Assembly (NCBI GenBank): GCA_018819135.1
Contig: JAHJQK010000205.1
Span: 1 to 60,681 of the forward strand
Reading direction: 5' to 3'
DNA length: 60,681 bases
DNA from: Pseudomonadota bacterium
GTDB lineage: Bacteria > Desulfobacterota > SM23-61
The notes beneath the pieces are model-generated. The model searched no databases. It was not told the DNA's origin and worked only from the letters and a program-made list of their open reading frames with translations. This document shows positions 9,332 to 18,551 of this stretch, in pieces (the first letter of the stretch is position 1; each line of letters opens with the position of its first letter). Made by a program: the position numbers and the translations under genes.

Positions 9332-10714
9332 TCAGGAGGCTTCGGTGCCGGGCCGGATACCGTCCCAGCATTTGAGACATAGGTCCCCCTTCGGAATTCC
9401 TAAAGCCTTTACGAATTGATCAATACTATTGTATTTGACCGAGTCGGCGCCGATTTGGTTGGCCATCCAGACCTCTAATTCCTGCAACTGCGGCAATGAA
9501 GTGATGTCCCCGGATCGAAAAAATTGCCGGGCGGCCAGTTCCTCGTAAGAACGGGTGGAAATACCGAAGTCGCAAGGATACATGAGCGGGGGGCAGGCAA
9601 TACGTACATGGACTTCTTTAGCCCCTGCTCTTTTTAGATCCCGCACCTTGTGGAGGATCTGAGTCCCCCGAACGATCGAATCATCACAGAGGGCAATCCG
9701 CCTGTTCTCCACGGCATAACGGAGAACCGAAAGCTTGCGTTTGGCCATCTTTTCCCGAGCATTCTGGGTTGATTGAGTATAACTGCGGTCAGCATAACGG
9801 TTATAGAGAAAAACATCCTGATAATTAACACCGGAACGCTTATGGTAGCCGAGGGCATGGCCGATTCCGGACATGGGAACGGGCGCTACGATGTCCGCGT
9901 CCAGCCCTCCTTCTTCTATGTCTCGCTGGGCCAGGCTTTGCCCCAAGTTGTTGCGGGCCTCCTGAACAAAGAGGCCATCGATGATGGAATCGATGCTGGC
10001 GGTATACGCCCATTCGAAAGCGCAGTGGGCCTTGCGGGCAGAAGCGAGTTGTTGCAGGGTTTGAAATCCTTTATTCTGGACCAGGACGATTTCACCCGGT
10101 CGCACATCCCGCACAACGTCCATTTCCAGATTATGCAGAGCTCGTGACTCCGAGCTCACCGCATACCTGTTGGCGTCCTTCCCAAGGATGAGAGGCCGGT
10201 ATCCGTACACATCCCGAGTGGCGTAGATGCCCTCCTGGGTCAGAACGACCAAAGAGTAGGCTCCGATGATCTTGCGGGAGAGATCACCGATGCCGGAGAC
10301 GATATCTCCGGCCTCGATAATAATTTTGGCAATTACCTCGACATTATAGCTGCGGTAGAAAGCATGGCCGCGATCTTTCATCCCCTCAATGAGCTCGCCG
10401 GCGTTAATGATATTACCGCTGAAAGCCACGGAAATTTCGCCCATTCTTGATTGCCACATCACCGGCTGACGTTCCCTCAGACTTACGTGACCGATGCCCT
10501 TGGTTCCGGTCAAGATCCGCAATTCAGGGCCGGGAAAAGTATTGCCCACCTTGCCATAGTGGGTAATTTGATGGATTTTCCCGTCGAAAGTGGCCATACC
10601 GCAATATTCCTGGCCCCGGTGCTGCAAAAAATCAATCCCCTGATAGATGTCCTCGACACAATCCGCAGAGGAACAAATTCCAAAGATACCGCAGTTCTCT
10701 TGCACGGATTTCAT
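9332..10714 (-). CDS. purF: Amidophosphoribosyltransferase
   Basis: First committed enzyme of purine synthesis (PRPP plus glutamine to phosphoribosylamine), 460 residues. The catalytic N-terminal cysteine is Cys8 (NCGIFG), exposed after propeptide removal. The glutaminase domain continues with FLQHRGQEYCGMA. The phosphoribosyltransferase motif is IALCDDSIVRGTQ. Cysteines in ACPPLMYPCDFGI and the C-terminal CLKC match the [4Fe-4S] type of PurF known from Bacillus subtilis, an oxygen-sensitive form that suits an anaerobe. It follows carB by 81 bp on the same strand. No other purine gene is in the window. Confidence 0.96.
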   Translation of the reverse strand: MKSVQENCGIFGICSSADCVEDIYQGIDFLQHRGQEYCGMATFDGKIHQITHYGKVGNTFPGPELRILTGTKGIGHVSLRERQPVMWQSRMGEISVAFSGNIINAGELIEGMKDRGHAFYRSYNVEVIAKIIIEAGDIVSGIGDLSRKIIGAYSLVVLTQEGIYATRDVYGYRPLILGKDANRYAVSSESRALHNLEMDVVRDVRPGEIVLVQNKGFQTLQQLASARKAHCAFEWAYTASIDSIIDGLFVQEARNNLGQSLAQRDIEEGGLDADIVAPVPMSGIGHALGYHKRSGVNYQDVFLYNRYADRSYTQSTQNAREKMAKRKLSVLRYAVENRRIALCDDSIVRGTQILHKVRDLKRAGAKEVHVRIACPPLMYPCDFGISTRSYEELAARQFFRSGDITSLPQLQELEVWMANQIGADSVKYNSIDQFVKALGIPKGDLCLKCWDGIRPGTEAS

Positions 10715-10795
10715 CTCTCGATAACCTCTCCATTAGAAATGCAGAATACAGGAGTCGTACAACTCCCCAATCTCACCTCACAACTTTCGTTTCTC

Positions 10796-13700
10796 TTACT
10801 TGATATCCGCATGGTAGTTCTGCAACGATTTTGCCCGGCCGTGGCCCTTCCGGACGGCAGCAATCCCTTTCGCCGCCGCAACGGCCGCGGCAATCGTAGT
10901 GATGTAGGGAATCTTATACTTAATCGCGGCCTTGCGGATGTAAGAATCATCGTACGTGCCCAGTCTCCCGATCGGGGTGTTGATGACCAGTTGAATTTCC
11001 CCGTTTTTGATTCCATCGACAATGTTGGGTCGCCCCTCGTGCATCTTGAGAATGGGTTCGGATTCAATCCCGTGTTTGTTCAGGAATCGGCACGTTCCGT
11101 TGGTAGCTTTGATCTTGAAACCGAGTTTTTTTAACTCCCGGGCAACTTCCAGAGCCCCCCCTTTTTCTTTATCATTTGTCGTAATCAGGACCGTTCCTTG
11201 GGCGGGAAGGATCGGCTGGGCGGCTTCTTCCGCCTTGAAAAAGGCCAGGCCGAAGGAATCGGCCAGTCCCAGGACCTCTCCCGTGGAGCGCATCTCCGGC
11301 CCAAGAACCGGGTCAACCTCCGGAAACATGTTGAATGGGAAAACGGCCTCCTTAACGCCAAAATGGGCAAATGATTGGGGTTTGAGGTTTAACTGGGATA
11401 ATTGTTTTCCCAGCATGATCTGAGTGGCGATGCGGGCCATGGGTATGTTGCATACCTTGGAAACAAGAGGAACGGTTCGGGAAGCCCGGGGATTCGCTTC
11501 CAGAATATAGACCACATCATTGGCGATGGCGTACTGAATATTCATCAGCCCCACCACTTTGAATTCGATGGCGATTTTTTTCGTGTACTCATGAATCGTA
11601 TCGAGATGCCGGTGGGGGATGCTGATCGGCGGAATCACACAGGCGGAATCTCCCGAATGGATGCCGGCCAGTTCGATATGTTCCATGACCGCGGGTACAA
11701 AAGCATCGGTACCATCGGCGATGGCGTCTGCCTCGGTCTCAATGGCATTTTCCAGGAATTTATCGATGAGAATCGGGCGCTCGGGAGTCACGCCCACAGC
11801 TGCGGTCACGTATTTCTTGAGCATTTCCTCGTCATAGACCACCTCCATGCCCCGTCCGCCAAGGACATACGAAGGCCTCACCATCAACGGGTAGCCGATC
11901 CGTTGGGCAATTTGAATGGCTTCATCCAGGGTGCTGGCCATTCCGGATTCGGGCATCGGAATGCCCAGACGGCCCATCATCTGGCGGAACCGGTCGCGAT
12001 CTTCAGCGAGATCGATGGTTTCCGGGGAGGTACCGATGATCCTGACCCCTGCCCGGCCCAGCTCATTGGCGATGTTCAAGGGGGTCTGACCGCCAAATTG
12101 AACGATAACCCCTTCAGGCTTTTCTTTCTGGTAAATACTCAGCACATCCTCTACGGTGAGGGGCTCAAAATACAGTTTATCGGAGGTGTCATAATCTGTG
12201 GAAACGGTCTCCGGATTGCAGTTGACCATAATGGACTCATAGCCCTCATCCCTCAAGGCAAGAGCGGCATGGACGCAACAGTAATCAAATTCAATCCCTT
12301 GGCCGATGCGGTTGGGCCCTCCACCTAGAACCATAATCTTTCGTCTATTGCTCACCCCAACCTTATCCGGCCCATTATACGTGGAGTAGTAATAGGCTGC
12401 GTTCTTTACCCCGCTTACCGGCACGGCTTCCCAACTCTGGTTTACGCCTAACCCGGTACGCCGTTCTCGAATATCTTTTTCCGGAATGCTGAGGAGCAGG
12501 GAAAGGTAACGGTCCGAGAACCCATCCTTCTTCGCCTGTTTTAGTAAATCATCGGGCAGGTTTTTACCTTTGTGCAGGAGGATCTTTTCCTCCAGTTCCA
12601 CCAGCTCTTTCATCTGCTCGATGAACCAGGGCTTGATGTAAGTCTTCTTGTAAAGAGCCTCGATAGAGGCTCCCTTCCTTAAGGCCTCATACATGATAAA
12701 TTGCCGCTCACTCGACGGTTCGGCCAGAAAATCCATCAGTTCATCGAGCGACCTATTATGGAAATCCTTGGCAAAGCCGAGGCCGTAGCGGCCTTTCTCC
12801 AGGGAACGGATCGATTTCTGGAGGGCTTCTTTGTAATTCTTACCGATCGACATGACCTCGCCGACGGCCCGCATCTGCGTACCCAGCTTGTCTTCGGCAC
12901 CGGAAAATTTTTCGAAGTCCCAGCGCGCAAACTTGACCACCACATAGTCCCCCGAGGGAGTGTATTTATCGAGCGTTCCCTCCCGCCAGTAGGGGATCTC
13001 ATCGAGGGTCAGGCCGGCAGCCAGCATGGAAGAAATCAGGGCAATGGGAAAACCCGTTGCTTTGGAGGCCAGGGCAGAGGAACGGGATGTCCTGGGATTG
13101 ATCTCGATCACCACCACCCGACCGGTTTCTGGATGATGGGCAAACTGGATATTCGTTCCGCCGATCACTTGGATGGCTTCAACAATGTCGTAAGAGTATT
13201 TTTGCAGCTTCTTCTGGAGTTCGGAATCGATGGTCAGCATCGGGGCCGTACAATAAGAGTCGCCCGTATGCACCCCCATGGCGTCTACATTCTCGATAAA
13301 GCAGACGGTAATCATCTGATTTTTGGCGTCACGGACCACTTCCAGCTCGAGCTCCTCCCAACCAAGAACTGATTCTTCAACGAGGATCTGTCCTACGAGA
13401 CTGGCCGATATCCCGCGGCTGGCCACTGTACGCAGCTCTTCAAGGTTGTAAACCATCCCGCCGCCTGTTCCCCCGAGGGTGTAAGCTGGGCGGATTACGA
13501 CCGGGTATCCGAGCTGAGCGGCGATCTCTTCCGCTTCCTCCACGCAGAACGCCGGCGCGCTTTTGGGCATGGCGATACCCAGCCGGTTCATGGTTTCTTT
13601 GAAAGCAATGCGATCCTCGCCGCGTTCGATGGCATCAACCTGAACACCGATCACTTTCACTCCGTATTTGGCAAGTACGCCTGCGCGGGAGAGTTCGGCA

Positions 13701-13996
13701 GTGAGGTTCAGGCCGGTCTGACCGCCCAGATTCGGCAAGATAGCATCCGGTCTTTCGTTTTCGATAACCTCGGTTAAAGTTTGAAGATTGAGTGGCTCGA
13801 CATAAGTTGCATCAGCCATTCCCGGGTCGGTCATGATGGTTGCCGGATTCGAATTTACCAGGACAATCTTATAACCCAGTTTCCGTAGAGCCTTGCAGGC
13901 CTGGGTACCCGAGTAATCGAACTCGCATGCTTGTCCGATCACGATGGGGCCGGATCCAATAATCATTATTATTTTTAGGTCATCCCGCCGGGGCAT
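10796..13996 (-). CDS. carB: Carbamoyl-phosphate synthase large subunit
   Basis: A 1066-residue synthetase subunit making carbamoyl phosphate for pyrimidines and arginine. The N-terminal half (KIMIIGSGPIVIGQACEFDY) and the internal repeat (KIMVLGGGPNRIGQGIEFDY) mark the two ATP-grasp synthetase units. The C-terminal part (VLITTNDKEKGGALEVAREL) is the MGS-type allosteric domain. The start is ATG 13994-13996, with GGAAGAAAGGAAA before it; the 18 upstream in-frame codons look untranslated. A good promoter sits at 14056-14084. The small subunit gene carA is not adjacent, so it must lie elsewhere. purF follows and may share the transcript. Confidence 0.97.
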   Translation of the reverse strand: MPRRDDLKIIMIIGSGPIVIGQACEFDYSGTQACKALRKLGYKIVLVNSNPATIMTDPGMADATYVEPLNLQTLTEVIENERPDAILPNLGGQTGLNLTAELSRAGVLAKYGVKVIGVQVDAIERGEDRIAFKETMNRLGIAMPKSAPAFCVEEAEEIAAQLGYPVVIRPAYTLGGTGGGMVYNLEELRTVASRGISASLVGQILVEESVLGWEELELEVVRDAKNQMITVCFIENVDAMGVHTGDSYCTAPMLTIDSELQKKLQKYSYDIVEAIQVIGGTNIQFAHHPETGRVVVIEINPRTSRSSALASKATGFPIALISSMLAAGLTLDEIPYWREGTLDKYTPSGDYVVVKFARWDFEKFSGAEDKLGTQMRAVGEVMSIGKNYKEALQKSIRSLEKGRYGLGFAKDFHNRSLDELMDFLAEPSSERQFIMYEALRKGASIEALYKKTYIKPWFIEQMKELVELEEKILLHKGKNLPDDLLKQAKKDGFSDRYLSLLLSIPEKDIRERRTGLGVNQSWEAVPVSGVKNAAYYYSTYNGPDKVGVSNRRKIMVLGGGPNRIGQGIEFDYCCVHAALALRDEGYESIMVNCNPETVSTDYDTSDKLYFEPLTVEDVLSIYQKEKPEGVIVQFGGQTPLNIANELGRAGVRIIGTSPETIDLAEDRDRFRQMMGRLGIPMPESGMASTLDEAIQIAQRIGYPLMVRPSYVLGGRGMEVVYDEEMLKKYVTAAVGVTPERPILIDKFLENAIETEADAIADGTDAFVPAVMEHIELAGIHSGDSACVIPPISIPHRHLDTIHEYTKKIAIEFKVVGLMNIQYAIANDVVYILEANPRASRTVPLVSKVCNIPMARIATQIMLGKQLSQLNLKPQSFAHFGVKEAVFPFNMFPEVDPVLGPEMRSTGEVLGLADSFGLAFFKAEEAAQPILPAQGTVLITTNDKEKGGALEVARELKKLGFKIKATNGTCRFLNKHGIESEPILKMHEGRPNIVDGIKNGEIQLVINTPIGRLGTYDDSYIRKAAIKYKIPYITTIAAAVAAAKGIAAVRKGHGRAKSLQNYHADIK

Positions 13997-14055
13997 ACAA
14001 TTTCCTTTCTTCCTTCTCCATTCATTCCTTAAAAGCTTTGCTTTTAACAAGTTGA

Positions 14056-14084
14056 ATTATTTAAGGAAGGAGCCTGGGTGTCAA
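14056..14084 (-). promoter_or_regulatory. Sigma-70-type promoter for carB
   Basis: Read on the minus strand: TTGACA (14079-14084), a 17-base spacer, AATAAT (14056-14061). The -35 box is perfect and the -10 box is 5 of 6. It lies 60 bases upstream of the carB ATG. A second TTGACA is at 14105-14110 without a good -10 box. Confidence 0.65.
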
Positions 14085-14130
14085 GTAAAAAATGATTTAA
14101 AATATGTCAAGCTGATACAATATTGATGGT

Positions 14131-14257
14131 CTCGTAAAAAGTCAGAAAAGCCGTCACTCCTGCGAAAGCAGGAGTCCAGAACTATTTGAATTAACTGGAT
14201 TCCCGTTTTCACGGGAATGACAAAACGTAGTCTTTTTTCAAAGAGCTAAAGTGTTAC
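14131..14257. repeat. Palindromic intergenic repeat, copy 2
   Basis: Arms GTCACTCCTGCG to AGTCCAG (14153-14179) and CTGGATTCCCG to GGGAATGAC (14195-14221) form a long stem. Flanks CGTAAAAAGTC and AGCTAAAGTGTTACGA match those of the copy at 22015-22125. It lies between the pgi stop and the carB promoter, where it could separate the two transcripts. Confidence 0.75.
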
Positions 14258-14286
14258 GATTTTTAAAATTTTTCCCGCTTTGAATT

Positions 14287-15981
14287 TCACTCCCAAGCCT
14301 TTTCCAAAAATTGCGAGAAAGCCTCTAACCCCTGGATTACATCGGCCCCTAAGTGAACTCGAACGACTCTCCGGCCATGTTTCTTAAGAGCCTCCAAATC
14401 TCCTAAAGCCTGGGCGTGTTTAAAAAGGCCGAAGGTATAAGAAGTCCCCGGAACCGGTGCATCCTCGGCATCATCGGCAGTCAGTTGGAAGAAAAAGCCT
14501 GTATTCGGGCCTCCTTTATGAAACTGTCCTGTAGAATGCAAGAAACGAGGGCCATAGCCCAAGGTGGTAGCTAATCCCCTCCGCCGTAAGTGCTTGCGGA
14601 TGGTCTGAAGGGCCTGGTTGATGGGTGGTTCTTCCGGCAAATAAGCTTGCAGGGCGAAAAAATCGCCCGGCCGTGCCTGAGCCAGAAAGGTTCGGAGAAG
14701 ATCCTGGGGGTTTAAGGCTTCTTCTATCGCAAAAAAGCTCAGGGGACCTTCTTGACTGGTGGGCATCATTGTAGGCAGCTTCTTCTCCTGACTGACCTGG
14801 TCAAGTAGGCGGTTCGTATTGTCCTTGCTCTCCTGGACATTCGGTTGGTCAAAGGGGTTGATCTTCAGGATAGCTCCGGCAGTGGCAGTGGCCATCTCCC
14901 AGCGGAAGAATTCCTGGGCCAAATCCAGACGGTCATCCATCTGGATGGATACTAAAGGCTGGCCAGCTTTCGGTAACTTTTTCACAAGCTGTTCAAGCTC
15001 CTCATCCTTTTCATCTTTTAGCCGTATGTAGATAAATAGCCGATCCTCGCCATATTCCGACAGAGCGCCAAGTGGTTCATTGTTCACCGGTAGAATCCCT
15101 TTACCCTCCTTACCCGTGCTTTCTGCCAGGAGTTGTTCCAACCATAACCCCAAAGTGGCGATGGATTCCGGCATCAATAAAGTTAACTTGTCCCGCCCGC
15201 GGAGAACTAGTTCGCCCATCACTGCACCCAGGATCACTCCGGGATTTTCTTGCACCGGCACAGAAGGGCCACATGAATGGGCCATTTGCCGGGCACGATG
15301 CAGCAATGTGGCAACGTTAATCCCCATTAAGGCTACTGGCACCAGTCCGAAATGAGATAGGGCAGAATACCTTCCGCCGATGTCCGGAAAGCTTAAAAAC
15401 GTCCGTCGAAATCCCCGTTCCTGGGCCAATTTCACCAGCGGGGTAGCCGGGTCAGTGATGGCCACAAAGTTATCTCCGGCCCGATTGCCCTTGTAAGCCT
15501 TTGCTTTGGCGTAAAAATATTCCCCGAAGGCCAGGGGCTCTGCAGTCGTTCCTGACTTGCTGGCGACGATAAAAAGAGTCTCTCCGACTGAAACTTCTCT
15601 CTCAATTTTGAGAATGGTAACCGGGTCCGTAGTATCCAGGACAGTCAGGGGAAGCGCCTCCGGGGGCGGTAGGAATATCCGTTGAAAAGTCAGGGGGGCC
15701 AGACTGCTGCCCCCCATGCCCATATGGACTACATGGCGGAAGCCGGCGGCCCGTATCTCAGCGACGAATTTAGAAAGGTCGTGCAGGCCTTCATCCATTT
15801 TCTCGGCCACATGCAGCCAGCCCAGAGCATTACGCATACCCTTCTGGTTCTCTGGATCTGCCTTCCAAAGACTGGGATCTTTCCGCCACAGACGCAGGCT
15901 GAATTGCTCCTCTTCCAGGCGGCGGAGTCGCTCCTTGACCGCAGTCATATAACCGCCTATATTCAATATCTGACCGGTCAT
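14287..15981 (-). CDS. pgi: Glucose-6-phosphate isomerase
   Basis: A 564-residue phosphoglucose isomerase interconverting glucose 6-phosphate and fructose 6-phosphate. Sugar isomerase motifs are visible: HMGMGGSSLAPLTF, FIVASKSGTTAEPLAFGEYF (phosphate-binding loop), FPDIGGRYSALS and the C-terminal GYGPRFLHSTGQFHKGGPN. It resembles the isomerase half of the bifunctional transaldolase/isomerase proteins, but no transaldolase domain is present here. Its ATG overlaps the rpiB stop by four bases (ATGA), implying translational coupling. It forms a sugar-phosphate cluster with rpiB and the ROK kinase upstream. Confidence 0.93.
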   Translation of the reverse strand: MTGQILNIGGYMTAVKERLRRLEEEQFSLRLWRKDPSLWKADPENQKGMRNALGWLHVAEKMDEGLHDLSKFVAEIRAAGFRHVVHMGMGGSSLAPLTFQRIFLPPPEALPLTVLDTTDPVTILKIEREVSVGETLFIVASKSGTTAEPLAFGEYFYAKAKAYKGNRAGDNFVAITDPATPLVKLAQERGFRRTFLSFPDIGGRYSALSHFGLVPVALMGINVATLLHRARQMAHSCGPSVPVQENPGVILGAVMGELVLRGRDKLTLLMPESIATLGLWLEQLLAESTGKEGKGILPVNNEPLGALSEYGEDRLFIYIRLKDEKDEELEQLVKKLPKAGQPLVSIQMDDRLDLAQEFFRWEMATATAGAILKINPFDQPNVQESKDNTNRLLDQVSQEKKLPTMMPTSQEGPLSFFAIEEALNPQDLLRTFLAQARPGDFFALQAYLPEEPPINQALQTIRKHLRRRGLATTLGYGPRFLHSTGQFHKGGPNTGFFFQLTADDAEDAPVPGTSYTFGLFKHAQALGDLEALKKHGRRVVRVHLGADVIQGLEAFSQFLEKAWE

Positions 15982-16451
15982 GAATTTTTCTTTCCTTTCC
16001 GTTCCCCCTCATTCTCCAGCGCCGCGATTTTATTTAAACGGCGTCGATGACGCTCTGTCCCGATGAAACGGGCAGTTAAAAAAGCTTGGATCAGGTCCCA
16101 AGCCAGCGCGAATCCTGTTACCCTTCCCCCGAGGCAAATTACGTTCATGTCATCATCCTCTACCCCTTGGTGGGCAGAAAATACGTCCAGAATCAAGGCC
16201 GCCCACACACCCGGAATTTTGTTGGCAGCTACGCACGCCCCCACTCCGCTGCCGCAGACGGCTACTCCCCGGTCCACCTCTCCCCTGGCGACAGCTTTGG
16301 CCATGGGGGTGATAAAATCAGGGTAATCATCCGCCGGATTCAGCTTTTGAGCTCCAAAGTCCACCACCTCGTAATCCGCCGCCCGTAATGCCTCGGCTAT
16401 CTGCTCTTTCAGATCAAAACCCCCATGGTCTGCCGCAATCCCCACGCGCAT
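15978..16451 (-). CDS. rpiB: Ribose-5-phosphate isomerase B
   Basis: A 157-residue RpiB/LacAB-family isomerase of the pentose phosphate pathway. It begins MRVGIAADHGGFDLKEQI, and has the active-site cysteine block VAVCGSGVGACVAANKIPGVWAAL and MNVICLGGRVTG. The start is ATG 16449-16451; five extra in-frame codons upstream (MEIKI) are unlikely. The TGA overlaps the pgi ATG. The segment between the two motifs reads HQGVEDDDMN where most RpiB proteins have RxHNDAN, a small deviation in the phosphate/substrate loop. Function in ribose 5-phosphate/ribulose 5-phosphate interconversion is very likely. Confidence 0.92.
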   Translation of the reverse strand: MRVGIAADHGGFDLKEQIAEALRAADYEVVDFGAQKLNPADDYPDFITPMAKAVARGEVDRGVAVCGSGVGACVAANKIPGVWAALILDVFSAHQGVEDDDMNVICLGGRVTGFALAWDLIQAFLTARFIGTERHRRRLNKIAALENEGERKGKKNS

Positions 16452-16473
16452 TATCTTTATCTCCACAAAAATA

Positions 16474-16607
16474 TTTTGGCCACAGAGGTCACAGAGAGCA
16501 CAGAGAAAAAAATACCAAAGAATGAATCAAATTTTTAATCAATGATTTTAAATTCTTCTTTTCATTTTTTTTAAACTCTGTGCCCTCTGTGTTCTCTGTG
16601 GCCAAAA
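16474..16607. repeat. Long inverted repeat between glk and rpiB
   Basis: The arm TTTTGGCCACAGAG and onward (16474-16505) is complementary, with a few mismatches, to the arm at 16576-16607 ending TCTGTGGCCAAAA. The loop of about 70 bases is AT-rich. Similar CTCTGTG words occur at 27404-27423. It fits the family of CTCTGTG-type intergenic repeats and would form a large hairpin in the transcript leading into rpiB. Confidence 0.65.
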
Positions 16608-16616
16608 GATTCTGCC

Positions 16617-17591
16617 TCAAGTTTTCTGAATGGAACGCATGGCCAGAGCGGCTGCCCCGACGACTCCGGCATCATTATGCAATTGAGATAACATGATTTG
16701 CAAAGGTTCAGTAGCCGCCTTCAGGGCTTGCGCTCGTACCCCTTGGGCAACCCGATCAACAAGTTCCGGCAGCCCCTCGATCACTCCTCCGCCCAGGATC
16801 AAACGACAAGGGTTGAAGGCATTAACCAGGCTCACGGCCCCAGCAATGAGGGCTTTTGTTGCTTCGCCGATAATCTGGAGCGCCAGGGGGTCCCCTTTTC
16901 TTGATGCCTGGCCAACGATTTTTGCCGTCACCGCTTCCAATTTTCTCCCGGCTATCTCCAGCATGGAGGCGCCAGCACCCGGATCCGCCGCAATCAATTC
17001 CTGGGCGCGTTCAGCAATAGCCCAGCCTCCTGCCAGAGCTTCCAGGCAACCTCGGTTTCCACATCGACAGGGCGAGCCGTTCAGGTCAATGGTGATATGA
17101 CCCAGCTCACCCCCGCTGTTATTGCAGCCGGATAGTATTTGCCCGCTGCTTACGACTCCGCCTCCAACGCCAGTTCCCACGAAGAGGCATATAAGATCAG
17201 CGCATCCCTGACCAGCCCCATGAAGCCACTCACCCCAGGTGGCTGCACGGACATCGTTGGTAACGACCACCGCAAGGCCCAGGGCTTGTTGGAGGACTTC
17301 CTTAAAAGGTTCGTCGTGCCAGCCCAGGTTGGGGGAGAAACGCACCGTACCATGTAGGGCATCAATTTGGCCGGCCACACCCACACCTACGCCAACCGGT
17401 AATGGACTGGCGCCATTTTTAAGGGCTTCTATGGCTGCAACAAGATCTGCTTTTACCGCAGCCGGGCCTCTATGCGCCTGGGTGGGGCGCCGAGTTCTTT
17501 GGCGCAGGTTTCCGGCTGCATCTACCAGGGCTACCTCTATTTTAGTACCCCCTAAATCAACTCCGATGGCCCATGAGTCAGATGAATCCAT
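16617..17591 (-). CDS. ROK-family sugar kinase (glucokinase-like)
   Basis: A 324-residue ROK kinase. The N-terminal ATP loop is IGVDLGGTKIEVALVD. The ROK zinc site is CRCGNRGCLEALAGGWAI, preceded by GGELGHITID, whose His and the three Cys bind zinc. LFVGTGVGGGVV and the catalytic-aspartate region VVVTNDVRAATWGEW are also present. Context with pgi and rpiB makes glucose to glucose 6-phosphate the best guess, but ROK kinases also act on N-acetylglucosamine, N-acetylmannosamine and fructose. It lies 40 bp downstream of the lipoprotein gene and upstream of the long inverted repeat. Confidence 0.88.
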   Translation of the reverse strand: MDSSDSWAIGVDLGGTKIEVALVDAAGNLRQRTRRPTQAHRGPAAVKADLVAAIEALKNGASPLPVGVGVGVAGQIDALHGTVRFSPNLGWHDEPFKEVLQQALGLAVVVTNDVRAATWGEWLHGAGQGCADLICLFVGTGVGGGVVSSGQILSGCNNSGGELGHITIDLNGSPCRCGNRGCLEALAGGWAIAERAQELIAADPGAGASMLEIAGRKLEAVTAKIVGQASRKGDPLALQIIGEATKALIAGAVSLVNAFNPCRLILGGGVIEGLPELVDRVAQGVRAQALKAATEPLQIMLSQLHNDAGVVGAAALAMRSIQKT

Positions 17592-17631
17592 GATTGGTTT
17601 CCCCGAAGGGATAAGTTTTCATCATCCCATT

Positions 17632-18363
17632 TCAAAGGTCAAATTTAAGGAGGTGAATTTCCCCGGTATCAACTTCGATCAATTGTAATCGCAGCTGTTT
17701 GGCCGAAGGAGCCTCCCCGGGAAAGAAAATAAAACCATGGGCAAGATTCCTTGGATTTACGGCTTTATTTTCTAAAGACTTCCGGTTTAAATCATTGACA
17801 ATCGCCCGGTGGGGATCATCCGAGGCGAGCCCTTTTGCCCCTCCGAAAGTGGCTCCGGCAGCAGCTCCTACCGCTGCCCCTTTCCCGATGGCACTGCCAA
17901 TGCCTTGGCCGGTCACGATCCCAACGGCGGCGCCGATGATTGCCCCGGCCGTCGCCCCCAGAAATCCAGAATAGGCCCCTTCTTTGAAAATCTCTTTGGT
18001 CTGGGCATACTTAGTGGCGCGCTCATAGGCAATTTTATCGGCAAGGATGGGCCAGAGATTCCCTCCAGTATCTTCAAGGAAAGTCTGCTCGGCTACAATT
18101 TTCAAGGAATGTGGACCCTGGTTGTCAAACACCACCTGAACCGGAAGCATCCCTGCCCCGCGAACGTCAAACCCGAAGGTTTCCTCTGCCTTTTGGGGGT
18201 CGGCAAAGGCCTGGGCAGCCACTAAGGCCCCCGCTACCTCAATGGCATTTCCATAGGAGGCCGGCGCCCGAAAGGGTAATGGCCTGGCTTTATAGCTGGT
18301 GGCGCAGGAGAGAGAAAAAATAAAAATCAAGGTAATGGCCATCAAAAATTTTATTATTCTCAT
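17632..18363 (-). CDS. Glycine-zipper lipoprotein
   Basis: A 243-residue predicted lipoprotein of unknown function. Residues 1-19 are a hydrophobic signal peptide ending in FSLSC, with the lipid-acceptor cysteine at position 20. Residues about 125-175 are a long Gly/Ala stretch (GFLGATAGAIIGAAVGIVTG, later GKGAAVGAAAGATFGGAKG) with GxxxG periodicity, i.e. a glycine zipper that may pack as a membrane hairpin. The C-terminal 40 residues (FIFFPGEAPSAKQLRLQLIEVDTGE) look like a beta-strand module. It probably sits in the outer membrane. Adjacent gap 18364-18551 shows no feature I can name. Confidence 0.75.
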   Translation of the reverse strand: MRIIKFLMAITLIFIFSLSCATSYKARPLPFRAPASYGNAIEVAGALVAAQAFADPQKAEETFGFDVRGAGMLPVQVVFDNQGPHSLKIVAEQTFLEDTGGNLWPILADKIAYERATKYAQTKEIFKEGAYSGFLGATAGAIIGAAVGIVTGQGIGSAIGKGAAVGAAAGATFGGAKGLASDDPHRAIVNDLNRKSLENKAVNPRNLAHGFIFFPGEAPSAKQLRLQLIEVDTGEIHLLKFDL

Positions 18364-18551
18364 GAAATTGCCTCCCGGTAGGATAAGAAATTCTTGAAAA
18401 ACTTTCTTAACCCATCCTCTTTGTTGCTATTTTTCTAAAAAAGGAGTTAATTTATGACCTCTTTTTTTAGATGCCTAATCATGCTATTGGGTTCCTGAAG
18501 TTCCGCATCAATCCGGAATATTTGACCTTATTCCGGCCTATAAAAATGGAT

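Noticed and set aside
11402..12328. 308-codon plus-strand frame inside carB
   Set aside because: It is antisense to conserved ATP-grasp coding sequence; no ribosome site or recognisable domain.
16474..16607. CRISPR-like or riboswitch structure
   Set aside because: Only one inverted pair with an AT-rich loop and no repeat-spacer periodicity or known aptamer pattern; it fits a dispersed CTCTGTG repeat.
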